Shown here: positions 17,333-25,643 of the stretch, piece by piece
Layout of the letters: every line of letters starts with the position of its first letter
Numbering within the stretch: position 1 is the first letter of the stretch
NCBI GenBank assembly: GCA_050250955.1
Contig: JBFWNR010000013.1
Span: 44,482 to 108,481, forward strand
From: CAWAYR01 sp050250955
GTDB lineage: Bacteria; Acidobacteriota; Vicinamibacteria; Vicinamibacterales; UBA2999
Length of the DNA stretch: 64,000 nt
Direction of reading: 5' to 3'
Translations under genes and position numbers: made by a program
The notes under the pieces: generated by a model
Seen by the model: the letters and a program-made list of their open reading frames with translations, nothing else
What the model was told of the DNA's origin: nothing
Database searches by the model: none

Positions 17333-20137
17333 ATGCCATCGAGTCATGCAAGCCGGGTGGCCGCGGCCGCGCTGGTCCTGGCCGGTCTCGCCGCCCTCGC
17401 TCCGCCCCCCGCCGGAGCCCAGACGCCGACGTTCTCCATCGAAGGCGTGGTCACCGACGACCAGCAGGCGGTCCTGCCGGGCGCCACGGTGACGATTCGC
17501 AACACCGCCACCAATCTGACCCGCACCGCCACGACCGACAGCGCCGGCCGCTACGTGTTCTCGGCGCTGCCGCCCGAGGGCCGCTACGAACTGACCATCG
17601 AGCTGACCGGCTTCTCGACCCAGCTGCGCACCAACCTGACCTTCAACGCCGGCCAGCGCGTCGTCATCAACATCCCGATGTCGCTGTCGACCATCCAGGA
17701 GACCATCACCGTGGCCGGCCAGGCGCCGCTGGTCCAGGTGACGACCTCGGAGATCTCGTCGACGATCGACCGGCGGGCGTTCGAGACCCTGCCGGTGGCG
17801 CAGCGCAACTACATGCGGCTGCTGTCGCTCGACTCCAACGTCGTGCAGAGCCGGCCCGGCACCAACGCGGTGAACGTCGGCGGCGGCGAGGTGTGGAACT
17901 TCGGCACCTACGTCGACGGCACCAACAACCACTCGAAGTGGCTGACCCTGCAGCGCGCGCCGCAGCAGGGCTCGGGCGGCTTCGCGCTCGAGACCGTCAA
18001 GGAAGTGCAGCTCATCACCAACGCCTTCTCGGTCGAGTTCGGCGGCCACTCGGCCGGCGTCGCCAGCATGATCACCAAGAGCGGCACCAACTCGGTGGCC
18101 GGGTCGGCCTTCCTGATGCTGCGGCCCGGCGACCTCGACGCCCGCCCGCCGCTGGCCCGGGTCGACGTGCCCTACAACCAGCAGCAGGTCGGCGGCGTCA
18201 TCGGCGGCGCCTTCGTCCAGGACAAGCTGTTCTACTTCGGCAGCTACGAGTTCCGCCGCGAGCGCAGCGAGGTCGCCGTCACCTCGGTGGCGGCCAGCGA
18301 GCCGTCGGTGAAGACGCCGGCCGACGAGCACCAGACCCACCTGCGCCTCGACTACCGCTTCAACCCGATCCACTCGCTGGCGGTGCGCTACAACGGCGTG
18401 CGCTGGCAGAAGGACAACGAGGCCGGCGGCCTCAACCTGCCCGGCACCGGCTTCATCTGGGACAACAACGTCGACACCGTGCACGGCATGTTCACCTCGG
18501 TGCTGTCGCCGCGGCTGCTGAACGAAGTGCGCGGCCAGTACTCGCGCTACACCGACCGGCGGGCTGCCAAGAGCGAGTCGGTCAGCATCCAGCGCGCCAA
18601 CTACGCCAACAGCGGCGGCAACGACCAGGGCACCTGGGGGGTCATCCCCGAGGTGACCTACGACCTCAGCAACACCGTCTCGATGTGGGTCGGCAGGCAC
18701 ACCATGAAGGCCGGCGCGTCGATCACCTACGACGTCACCGACCAGCTCTTCCAGCCGCTGCAGAACGGGGTCTACACCTTCAACGGCAACCCCACCGTGG
18801 CGCCGAATCCGTCGCTCTACCGGCAGTCGTTCGCGCTGGTCCCGGAGGCGCGCATGATGTACCCCAAGGCCACGGTGGTCAGCGGCTTCTTCCAGGAGGA
18901 CTGGCGGGTCCGCGACAACCTGACGCTCAACCTCGGGCTGCGCTATGACGTCGAGTTCATCAAGGACATCCCCGACTGGCCGGCCGGCACCGACGCCAAC
19001 AACTTCGATCCGCGGGTCGGCTTCGCGTGGGATCCCACCGGCGAGCAGAAGTGGTCGGTCCGCGGCGGGTTCGGCCGCTTCACCCAGCAGCACCCGATCT
19101 TCACGATCGTCAAGGGCGGCGTCAGCGGCCGCAACGGCCAGGTGGTGGTCTCGCTCACGCCCAGCGACCCGCTCTTCCCGGTGTTCCCGAACGCGCTGCC
19201 GGCGTTCCCGCCGGGCGCCGTCCTGCCGGCGCGGGACATCCAGGAGATCTCGCCCGACCTCGGCAACGAGTACGCCTGGGCCGGCAACATGTCGATTCAG
19301 CGCCAGATCGGTCCGCGGGCCAGCGTCGAGATCGCCGCCAACATCAACCGCGGCGTCAAGCACGGCTTCCTCGACGCCAACCAGGCGGCGCCGATCGACA
19401 AGGCGGCGCTGAACGCGGCGATGGCGGCGGCGCCGCTGACCACGGTGTTCCGCACCGCGGCACAAGCCGACGCCACCCGGCCGATCCGTCCGGTGGCCAA
19501 CGGCTTCCGCCGCATGGACGTGCTGACCATGGACGGCCGCTACTGGTACCAGGGCGTCCGTCTGTCGGGCCGCCACCAGTCGCAGGATCTCACCCTGACC
19601 GCGTCCTACACGCTGTCGAAGGCCGAGGACCGGCTCAACCACTGGTTCGCGCCCGAGGACAGCTCGGATCCCGAGCTGGATCGCGGCCGCACCGGCGCCG
19701 ACACCCCGCACAACTTCGTCGGCAGCTTCACCTGGGACCTGCCCGGCGACCACTTCATCGTCAACGGCTGGCGGCTGAGCGCGGTGCAGCACTCGCAGAG
19801 CGGCACGCCGTATTCGATCCGCTACACCGGCAACCCGACCGGCACCGGGCTGACGCAGTGCAGCCCGCGCGGCTGCCAGGCGCCGCGGCCCGGCGCCCGC
19901 AACACCGAACGCGGCGACTTCATCAACTACACCGACGTGACGCTGTCGCGGACCTTCCAGGTCGGCCAGGATCGCCTGGAATTCCGCGCCGACGCTTTCA
20001 ACGTGTTCAACAACTGGAACGTGACCGCCGACGGCTACGTCGGCATCGTCGGCGCCGCCAACTTCGGCCAGCACGTCGGCGGCTCGGCGGTGTTCCCGGG
20101 CCGGCAGTTCCAGTTCGCGGTCACGTACAGATACTGA
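17333..20137 (+). CDS. TonB-dependent receptor, carboxypeptidase-regulatory type
   Basis: This 934-residue outer-membrane protein has a signal peptide ending PPPAGAQ and then a carboxypeptidase-regulatory (Cna-B-like) domain, FSIEGVVTDDQQAVLPGATVTIRNTATNLTRTATTDSAGRYVFSALPPEGRYELTIELTGF. A plug-like region follows (VQVTTSEISSTIDRRAFETLPVAQRNYMRLLSLD). A large barrel ends in RADAFNVFNNWN and the terminal aromatic motif FQFAVTYRY. Oar-like proteins of this type are abundant in Acidobacteriota; the ligand is unknown. ATG at 17333 has a strong GGAGG six bases upstream and begins a clean signal peptide, so longer in-frame starts are rejected. The gene stands alone after the divergent SRP RNA/dnaX unit. 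Confidence 0.92.
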   Translation: MPSSHASRVAAAALVLAGLAALAPPPAGAQTPTFSIEGVVTDDQQAVLPGATVTIRNTATNLTRTATTDSAGRYVFSALPPEGRYELTIELTGFSTQLRTNLTFNAGQRVVINIPMSLSTIQETITVAGQAPLVQVTTSEISSTIDRRAFETLPVAQRNYMRLLSLDSNVVQSRPGTNAVNVGGGEVWNFGTYVDGTNNHSKWLTLQRAPQQGSGGFALETVKEVQLITNAFSVEFGGHSAGVASMITKSGTNSVAGSAFLMLRPGDLDARPPLARVDVPYNQQQVGGVIGGAFVQDKLFYFGSYEFRRERSEVAVTSVAASEPSVKTPADEHQTHLRLDYRFNPIHSLAVRYNGVRWQKDNEAGGLNLPGTGFIWDNNVDTVHGMFTSVLSPRLLNEVRGQYSRYTDRRAAKSESVSIQRANYANSGGNDQGTWGVIPEVTYDLSNTVSMWVGRHTMKAGASITYDVTDQLFQPLQNGVYTFNGNPTVAPNPSLYRQSFALVPEARMMYPKATVVSGFFQEDWRVRDNLTLNLGLRYDVEFIKDIPDWPAGTDANNFDPRVGFAWDPTGEQKWSVRGGFGRFTQQHPIFTIVKGGVSGRNGQVVVSLTPSDPLFPVFPNALPAFPPGAVLPARDIQEISPDLGNEYAWAGNMSIQRQIGPRASVEIAANINRGVKHGFLDANQAAPIDKAALNAAMAAAPLTTVFRTAAQADATRPIRPVANGFRRMDVLTMDGRYWYQGVRLSGRHQSQDLTLTASYTLSKAEDRLNHWFAPEDSSDPELDRGRTGADTPHNFVGSFTWDLPGDHFIVNGWRLSAVQHSQSGTPYSIRYTGNPTGTGLTQCSPRGCQAPRPGARNTERGDFINYTDVTLSRTFQVGQDRLEFRADAFNVFNNWNVTADGYVGIVGAANFGQHVGGSAVFPGRQFQFAVTYRY

Positions 20138-20141
20138 CAAG

Positions 20142-20170
20142 CGGCTAGGGGCTAGCGGCTCGCGGCCAGG
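20142..20170. repeat. GCTAGC-rich dispersed repeat copy
   Basis: The spacer between the receptor and cyclophilin genes contains AGCGGCTAGGGGCTAGCGG followed by CTCGCGGCCAGG. Close relatives of this tract occur at about 12918-12944 and twice between 33600 and 33725. Confidence 0.6.
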
Positions 20171-20237
20171 CCGATCCGATACACGAAACAGAGGCGGGGG
20201 CTCCGGCTCCCGCCCCTGGGTTTCTCAGGAGTCACGG

Positions 20238-20870
20238 ATGACACGGTCACGATTCCTGGCGGCCACCGCCGCCCTCACCCTCTCGATCGCGCTCGCCACC
20301 GGGTCGCTGCTGGTCGCGCAGGGTGCCAAGCCGGTGCGCGTCCGGGTGCAGACGACGCTCGGCGACATCGTCCTCGAGCTCGACCCGGCGAGGGCGCCGG
20401 GCACGACGGCCAACTTCCTGCGCTACGTGGATGCCGGCCACTACGACGGCGGCACGTTCCATCGCACCGTGAAGATGGACAACCAGCCGGAGAGCCCGAT
20501 CAAGATCGAGGTGATCCAGGCCGGCGTCAGCGAGAAGTTCGCCAGGCAGGGCTTCCCCGCCATTCCGCTCGAGCGCACCAGCGTCACCGGGCTGAAGCAC
20601 GTCGACGGCGCGGTGTCGATGGCCCGCGGCACCGCCGACAGCGCCACCTCGGGCTGGTTCATCTGCATCAACGACCAGCCGTCGCTCGACTTCGGCGGTC
20701 AGCGCAATCCCGACGGGCAGGGTTTCGCCGCCTTCGGCCGCGTCGTCTCGGGCATGGACGTGGTGCGCAGGATCCAGCAGGCGCCGTCGTCGGCCAACCG
20801 CACCACCAACACCGACGCGCAACGCCTGACGCCGCCGATCACGGTGACGAAGGTGTCGCGGCTGCCGTGA
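20238..20870 (+). CDS. Secreted peptidylprolyl isomerase, cyclophilin type
   Basis: This 210-residue protein has a signal peptide (MTRSRFLAATAALTLSIALATGSLLVAQG) and a cyclophilin domain: VRVQTTLGDIVLELDPARAPGTTANFLRYVDAGHYDGGTFHRTVK. Later come GAVSMARGTADSATSGWFICINDQPSLDFGG and GFAAFGRVVSGMDVVRRIQ. The conserved FHR of the active site is present. The MARG and SATSGWFI segments take the place of the usual MAN and SSGSQFFI. It should catalyse proline cis-trans isomerisation in the periplasm. An AGGAG lies six to eight bases before the ATG. Its stop overlaps the GTG start of the next gene (GTGA), so it heads a three-gene coupled unit with the FG-GAP and TPR proteins. Confidence 0.92.
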   Translation: MTRSRFLAATAALTLSIALATGSLLVAQGAKPVRVRVQTTLGDIVLELDPARAPGTTANFLRYVDAGHYDGGTFHRTVKMDNQPESPIKIEVIQAGVSEKFARQGFPAIPLERTSVTGLKHVDGAVSMARGTADSATSGWFICINDQPSLDFGGQRNPDGQGFAAFGRVVSGMDVVRRIQQAPSSANRTTNTDAQRLTPPITVTKVSRLP

Positions 20871-22225
20871 CCCGCACCGCCGCCGTCGTCGCCGCGGCCC
20901 TGGTCGCCGGCGCGGCGGCGTTCGCCGTCCAGGTGCAGCGGACGCTGGTACCGGCGGCCGCCGCGCCGCCCTCCCCCAGCCCGGCGGCCGCCGCGGGCCC
21001 GGCGCCGATCACCGACACGATCGCCGCGACGCCGGCGGTCGCGCGCGGCCCTCGCCTCGACTTCCTGCGGCCGCAGCCAATCGGCGAGGCGGTGGCGGCG
21101 CTCGACCGGCCGATGATCGCCAACGTGGCCATCGTCGACCTCGACGGCGACGGCCTGGCCGACGTCGTCGCCGCCGACGCGGCGACCAACCGCGTCACCT
21201 GGGTCCGCCAGACACCGGCCGGACGATTCACCGAACGGGCGCTGGCCGACGTGCCGGGGCCGGCCCACGTCCACGCCGTCGACCTCGATCGCGACGGCGA
21301 TCTCGACCTGGCGGTGGCCAGCCTCGGCGTCCTGTTCCCGAACAACGCCAGGATTGGCGCGGTGATCCTGCTCGAGAACGACGGCCGGGCCCGCTTCACG
21401 CCGCACGTCGTCCTGCGCGACGTGCCGCGGGTGGCCGACGTGCGCAGCGGCGACCTCGACGGCGACGGCGATCTCGATCTGTCGGTGGCGCTCTTCGGCT
21501 ACGACCAGGGCGAGACGCGCTGGCTGCGGAACGACGGCGGGTGGCGGTTCGCCAGCACGACGCTGCAGGAACTGTCGGGGCCGATCAACGCCGAGATCGT
21601 CGACGTCGACGGCGACCGCGACCTGGACATCGTGACCCTGGTGAGCCAGGAGTGGGAGGAGATCTACGTCCACGTCAACGACGGCCGCGGCGGCTTCACG
21701 CCGCGGCGGATCTTCGGCGCCAGCAACGAGGACTTCGGATCGAGCTGGATCTCGATCGCCGACCTCGACGCCGACGGTGATCCCGACGTCGTCTACAGCA
21801 ACGGCGACGCCTTCGACTACGCCACCACGACCGGACGCAGCTGGAACGGCCTGCAGTGGCTCGAGAACCGCGGCGACGGATCGTTCGCCTACCACCGCCT
21901 CGCCGACATCGCCGGGGCGTCGAGCCCGCAGGCGGCCGATCTCGACGGCGACGGCGACCTCGACCTCGCCGTGGTCAGCGCCTACAACGACTGGGCCGAC
22001 CCGGCGGCCCAGAGCCTGGTGTGGCTCGACAACGACGGCCGGGCGGGATTCACCTTGCGCGACGTCGCCACCACGCCGACGCACCTGGTGACGCTCGCCG
22101 TCGGCGACCTCGACGGCGATGGCCGCCCCGATCTGGTCACCGGCGGCATGCACATGAGCTGGCCCTACGATCGGTTGTCGCGGCTCACGTTGTGGATCAA
22201 CCAGTGGCCGGCCGCCGCCCGATAG
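20867..22225 (+). CDS. Secreted FG-GAP/VCBS repeat protein
   Basis: This 452-residue protein has an N-terminal hydrophobic segment (TAAVVAAALVAGAAAFAVQV) and then at least seven FG-GAP/VCBS blades, each with a calcium-loop motif of the type DLDGDGxxDxV: VDLDGDGLADVVAAD, VDLDRDGDLDLAVAS, GDLDGDGDLDLSVAL, VDVDGDRDLDIVTLV, ADLDADGDPDVVYSN, ADLDGDGDLDLAVVS and GDLDGDGRPDLVTGG. The repeats should fold as one beta-propeller outside the cytoplasm with bound calcium. Similar proteins are numerous in Acidobacteriota and often sit beside TPR proteins, as here. No enzyme motif is visible. The GTG start overlaps the cyclophilin stop. The 3' end overlaps the next gene by 22 bases. Confidence 0.88.
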   Translation: MTRTAAVVAAALVAGAAAFAVQVQRTLVPAAAAPPSPSPAAAAGPAPITDTIAATPAVARGPRLDFLRPQPIGEAVAALDRPMIANVAIVDLDGDGLADVVAADAATNRVTWVRQTPAGRFTERALADVPGPAHVHAVDLDRDGDLDLAVASLGVLFPNNARIGAVILLENDGRARFTPHVVLRDVPRVADVRSGDLDGDGDLDLSVALFGYDQGETRWLRNDGGWRFASTTLQELSGPINAEIVDVDGDRDLDIVTLVSQEWEEIYVHVNDGRGGFTPRRIFGASNEDFGSSWISIADLDADGDPDVVYSNGDAFDYATTTGRSWNGLQWLENRGDGSFAYHRLADIAGASSPQAADLDGDGDLDLAVVSAYNDWADPAAQSLVWLDNDGRAGFTLRDVATTPTHLVTLAVGDLDGDGRPDLVTGGMHMSWPYDRLSRLTLWINQWPAAAR

Positions 22226-23784
22226 CCTCCGGGCCGTGGGCCGCTGTTGCGCTGGTGGCCGGCGCCGCGGCCCTCGCCTGGATCGGCGGCGGCGTCTACG
22301 CCCGCCGGCAGCTGGCCGCGCAACTGCCGACCCTCGACGCCGCGGACCTGACACCCGCCGGCCAGCAGGCCCTCGCCGAGGCCGACCAGCGGGCCCGGGT
22401 GGCCCCCTCGGCGACGACCATCGGGGCGCTGGGCCGGGCCTATCACGCTCATCAGCGTCCGACGGCGGCGATCGCCGCCTATCGGCTGGCGGCGGCGCTG
22501 GCACCCGACGACGTCCAATGGACCTACCTGCGCGGTATCCTGCACGAGGAGCGGGGTGACGCCTCCGCCGCCGAGGCCGCGTATCGCGACGTCGTCGCCG
22601 CGGCGCCGGATCTGGGCCAGGCATGGTTCCGGCTCGGCGAGCTGACCTTCAAGGCCGGCCGGCTCGACGACGCTGCCGCAGCCTACGGCCGGGCCCGCGA
22701 TGCGACACCGGAGCCGCCGCTCCCGGCACCGGGCGGCGGGCCACGCCAGCTGCCGCCGCTGTCGCTCTACGCGCGGCTGGGCCTGGCGCGGGTCGCAATC
22801 GATCGCGGCGATCCGGCAGCGGCCGCCCGCGACATCCACGCGATGCTGGAGGCGTATCCAGCCTTCGGGCCGGCACGGGGGCTGCTCGGAGAGGTCGACC
22901 GCCGCACGGGCGGCGGCCCGGCGGCATCGACGCGGCTGGCGGCGCGGCCGTACGTGCCCCCGGCCGATCGGCGACTCGACGCCGTCGTCGCCCTGTCGCA
23001 TCACCCCGACGTGCTCCTGAAACACGCCGGCCTGGCGGCCCGCGCCGGCGACACGGCGTGGCGGGAGGTGCTGCTGCAGCGGGCCCAACGCGCCAGTCCC
23101 GACGATCTGAACGTGCTGATGGAGATGTCGGCGCTGCGTCAGGCGCAGGGGCGCCTGGCCGAGGCGTTCACGCTGCTGCAGCGGCACGAGGCGCTGGCGC
23201 CCGGCGACCACCACGCGCTGGTGCAGCAGGGCAAGGTGCTCGCCGACCTCGGACGCCTCGCCGAAGCCGAAGCGGTGCTGCGGCGCGCCGTCGCCGTTCG
23301 CGACACCACCGCGCAGTACAACCTCGGCGCGGTCCTCGATCAGCAGGGCCGGTGGGACGAGGCTCGCGACCGCTACCGACAGGCGCTGGCCATCGACCCG
23401 TTCAACACCAGCGCGATGAACAACCTGGCCGCGGGCCTGGACCGGCGCGGCGCCACCATCGAGGCGCTGGCGATCTTCGAGCGGGCCATCGCCATCGCCC
23501 CCGACCAGGCCGACTACTACAGCAACTACGGCAACGCCCTTATCCAGGCCGGCCGCCTCGAGGACGCGGTGGACGCTCTCGCCGTGGCGATTGCGCTCGA
23601 TCCGCGCGCCGCCAACGCCCACAACAACCTCGGCATCGCCTTCGCCCAGCAGCGCCGCCTCGATCTGGCGCGGCAGGCGTTCGAGCGCGCGTTGCAGATC
23701 GACCCGTCACACGCCAACGCCAGGCGCAACCTCGAGCTGACGCGACAGGTCTTGGCGACCGGACGTCCGCAGGATGGCAATTAG
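22204..23784 (+). CDS. Membrane-anchored TPR protein
   Basis: This 526-residue protein has one N-terminal membrane anchor (WAAVALVAGAAALAWIGGGVYA) followed by tetratricopeptide repeats along its whole length. Good copies are AIAAYRLAAALAPDDVQWTY, AEAAYRDVVAAAPDLGQAWFRLGEL, ARDRYRQALAIDPFNTSAMNNLA, ALAIFERAIAIAPDQADYYSNYGNAL, AVDALAVAIALDPRAANAHNNLGIAF and ARQAFERALQIDPSHANARRNLE. It should be a periplasmic scaffold, plausibly for the secreted FG-GAP and cyclophilin partners encoded just upstream. GTG at 22204 is the only start that includes the anchor without running deep into the upstream gene; it overlaps that gene by 22 bases. A pair of palindromic repeats follows the stop and may end the transcript. 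Confidence 0.85.
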   Translation: MAGRRPIASGPWAAVALVAGAAALAWIGGGVYARRQLAAQLPTLDAADLTPAGQQALAEADQRARVAPSATTIGALGRAYHAHQRPTAAIAAYRLAAALAPDDVQWTYLRGILHEERGDASAAEAAYRDVVAAAPDLGQAWFRLGELTFKAGRLDDAAAAYGRARDATPEPPLPAPGGGPRQLPPLSLYARLGLARVAIDRGDPAAAARDIHAMLEAYPAFGPARGLLGEVDRRTGGGPAASTRLAARPYVPPADRRLDAVVALSHHPDVLLKHAGLAARAGDTAWREVLLQRAQRASPDDLNVLMEMSALRQAQGRLAEAFTLLQRHEALAPGDHHALVQQGKVLADLGRLAEAEAVLRRAVAVRDTTAQYNLGAVLDQQGRWDEARDRYRQALAIDPFNTSAMNNLAAGLDRRGATIEALAIFERAIAIAPDQADYYSNYGNALIQAGRLEDAVDALAVAIALDPRAANAHNNLGIAFAQQRRLDLARQAFERALQIDPSHANARRNLELTRQVLATGRPQDGN

Positions 23785-23810
23785 TGCGACTAGTCCGGCC
23801 CGGCCCTGAA

Positions 23811-23858
23811 AGGGGTCAGACCCCTATTCTGGCCGGGGCTTGAATGGGGTCAGACCCC
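23811..23858. repeat. Pair of GGGGTCAGACCCC palindromic repeats
   Basis: Two copies of the palindrome (23811-23825 and 23846-23858) are separated by TATTCTGGCCGGGGCTTGAAT. They lie between convergent genes and touch the stop codon of the minus-strand serine hydrolase. They can form hairpins on either strand and may act as a bidirectional terminator. The same family recurs at 28565-28647. Confidence 0.85.
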
Positions 23859-23859
23859 G

Positions 23860-24981
23860 TTACGAACGGGGGCGAGTAGCAATGGCCAGCAGCTGCGGGG
23901 CGAGCTGGAAGTGACCGGCGCCCTGGCCCTGGTTCATCAGCACCGCGACCGTGACCCCGGTGTCGGGATCGAACAGCAGCAGGCTGCTCCCGAACGCCAT
24001 GCCACCGCTGTGCCCGATCTGGTCGCGATCCAGGTAGTGGTAGCCGCGGATGCCAAGGCCGGCGCCGGTCTCGCCGGGGATGTTGCCGGCCGCCGGCACG
24101 AGCGTGCGCATCTCGGCCTGGCGCTCCGCCGAGATCACCGTGCCGGCAAACAGCGCGTGCCCCCACGCCGCCACCGTGGCGGCATCCGCGTACAGACCGA
24201 AGGCCGCCTGGCCGATCGAAAGGAGCGACAGGTGATCGAGCGGTGGAAAGACGCCACCGCGTCCGGCCGCCACGGCCACCGGGGCGGGCGGTTCGTCGGC
24301 GCCGGGCATGAAGATCGCGTGCAGGTCGAGCGGCGTCCACAGCCGCTGCCGGTAGAGCTCGACGATCGGCCGGCCGGTCGCGGCCTCGGCGACGCAGCCG
24401 AGGAGCAGGAACGCGGTGTTGGTGTACTCGGTGCGCTCGCCGGGCGCGAAGCGCGGCGGGCCGGCGAAGGTCAGCAGCTCCGCCGCGGTGAACAGCCGCG
24501 ACCGATCGACGTCGATGGCGGCACCGAGCGCCGCACTGAGCGTGTAGTTGCCCAGGCCGTTGGTGTGATTGAGCAGCTGGCGGATCGTGATGGCCGGGCC
24601 CACGTTGGCGATCGGGGCCAGCCACCGCTCCAGTGGATCATCGAGCTGCAGCACGCCCTCGTCGACCAGCTGCAGGATCACGGCGGCGGTCATCGTCTTG
24701 GTGATGCTGGCGATGCCGACGAGATGGTCGGGACGCAGCGCCTCGCCGGCAGCGGCGATGCCGGCCGCGCCGCGCCACTGCGCGCCGTCGGGCCAGACGA
24801 CCGACGCGGTCACGCCACGGTGCCCCGGCACGAGCGCCCACGCGGCCAGGGCCTGGTCCAGCTCGGCGGCCAGGGCCTCGGGGACGGCCGGCGGCGCCTC
24901 GACCGGTTCCTGGGCGCAGAGGTTCGGCGCCGACCAGACGAGGATCGCGGCGAGCACGACGCGCAGCACGGCGGACGACAT
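23860..24981 (-). CDS. Secreted serine hydrolase, beta-lactamase/D-Ala-D-Ala peptidase family
   Basis: This 373-residue class C beta-lactamase-like protein has a signal peptide ending NLCAQ. The nucleophile motif SxxK is SITK at residues 92-95 in VGIASITKTMTAAVI. The second motif YxN is in TEYTNTAFLLLGCVAEA. The third motif HxG is in GHSGGMAFGSSLLLF. LNHTNGLGNYTLS is also typical of the family. It should act on a peptide, ester or lactam substrate in the periplasm; which one cannot be told. It is the last gene of the sigma factor/caspase operon, 8 bases after the barrel gene. Its stop codon abuts a GGGGTCAGACCCC repeat, so the C-terminus may have been set by repeat insertion. Confidence 0.9.
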   Translation of the reverse strand: MSSAVLRVVLAAILVWSAPNLCAQEPVEAPPAVPEALAAELDQALAAWALVPGHRGVTASVVWPDGAQWRGAAGIAAAGEALRPDHLVGIASITKTMTAAVILQLVDEGVLQLDDPLERWLAPIANVGPAITIRQLLNHTNGLGNYTLSAALGAAIDVDRSRLFTAAELLTFAGPPRFAPGERTEYTNTAFLLLGCVAEAATGRPIVELYRQRLWTPLDLHAIFMPGADEPPAPVAVAAGRGGVFPPLDHLSLLSIGQAAFGLYADAATVAAWGHALFAGTVISAERQAEMRTLVPAAGNIPGETGAGLGIRGYHYLDRDQIGHSGGMAFGSSLLLFDPDTGVTVAVLMNQGQGAGHFQLAPQLLAIATRPRS

Positions 24982-24989
24982 CGACGGCC

Positions 24990-25604
24990 TCAGAAACGGT
25001 ATCCCAGAAGCAGCGCGAACGCGCGCGAACGATAGGTCGGCGGGGCCGCCGCGTGCAGCTGGCGCAACCCGATGACGGCGCGGCCGTCGACGACCAGCGC
25101 GCCGCGTCCGGCCGCCACCTCCAGCCCCGCCCCGAACGTCGCCGCGACGTCGAGATCGACGACGCGATCGGAGAGATCGATCGATTGCCCGCTCGCGGTC
25201 TGCCGCACGCTCGAGATCAGGCTCAGCTGCGGACCGGCGAAGACGAGCGGCCGGACGCGACGTCCCGCGGGGGCGACGAGCTGAACGAGCAGCGGCACCT
25301 CGAGGCCACGGCTGCGCACGGCGATCTCGACCGGCAGGCCCGACGAGCGGAAGCGGCGTTCGGCGAAGAGCGCTTCCACCTGGAAGCGTCCGAGGCGTCC
25401 CAGGGTCGTGCCGAGGAACACCCCGGCGGTGGCGCCGGCCCGCGCCGTCGTGTCGAAGGCCCCGCTGTCGCCGGTCGCCAGGCGTCCGGCGACGACGCCG
25501 CCCTTGACGCCGGCCACGACGGCCTGCGCCGCCGCCGGCGTGGCGGCCGCCAGCCCCATCGCCCACACCGCCGCACACACGACTCCCGTTCTGGCGTGTC
25601 CCAC
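24990..25604 (-). CDS. Small outer-membrane beta-barrel protein
   Basis: This 204-residue protein has a signal peptide (MGHARTGVVCAAVWAMGLAAATPAAAQ) and then alternating hydrophobic strands typical of an eight-stranded PorT/OmpA-like barrel: VVAGVKGGVVAGRL, GATAGVFLGTTLGRLGRFQVEALFAERRF, LEVPLLVQLVAP, PLVFAGPQLSLIS and AATFGAGLEVAAGRGALVVDGRAVIGL. It ends FALLLGYRF with the C-terminal aromatic used by the BAM machine. The function is unknown. It lies 39 bases after the caspase-like gene, whose own C-terminus also looks barrel-like, so the two may form a pair in the outer membrane. Confidence 0.8.
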   Translation of the reverse strand: MGHARTGVVCAAVWAMGLAAATPAAAQAVVAGVKGGVVAGRLATGDSGAFDTTARAGATAGVFLGTTLGRLGRFQVEALFAERRFRSSGLPVEIAVRSRGLEVPLLVQLVAPAGRRVRPLVFAGPQLSLISSVRQTASGQSIDLSDRVVDLDVAATFGAGLEVAAGRGALVVDGRAVIGLRQLHAAAPPTYRSRAFALLLGYRF

Positions 25605-25643
25605 GTCGTCCTCCGCAGTCTGTTGGTGTGTCGGGCCGGCGGG

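Noticed and set aside
23805..23860. Insertion sequence ends
   Set aside because: No transposase ORF lies between or beside the repeat pair and no target duplication is seen.
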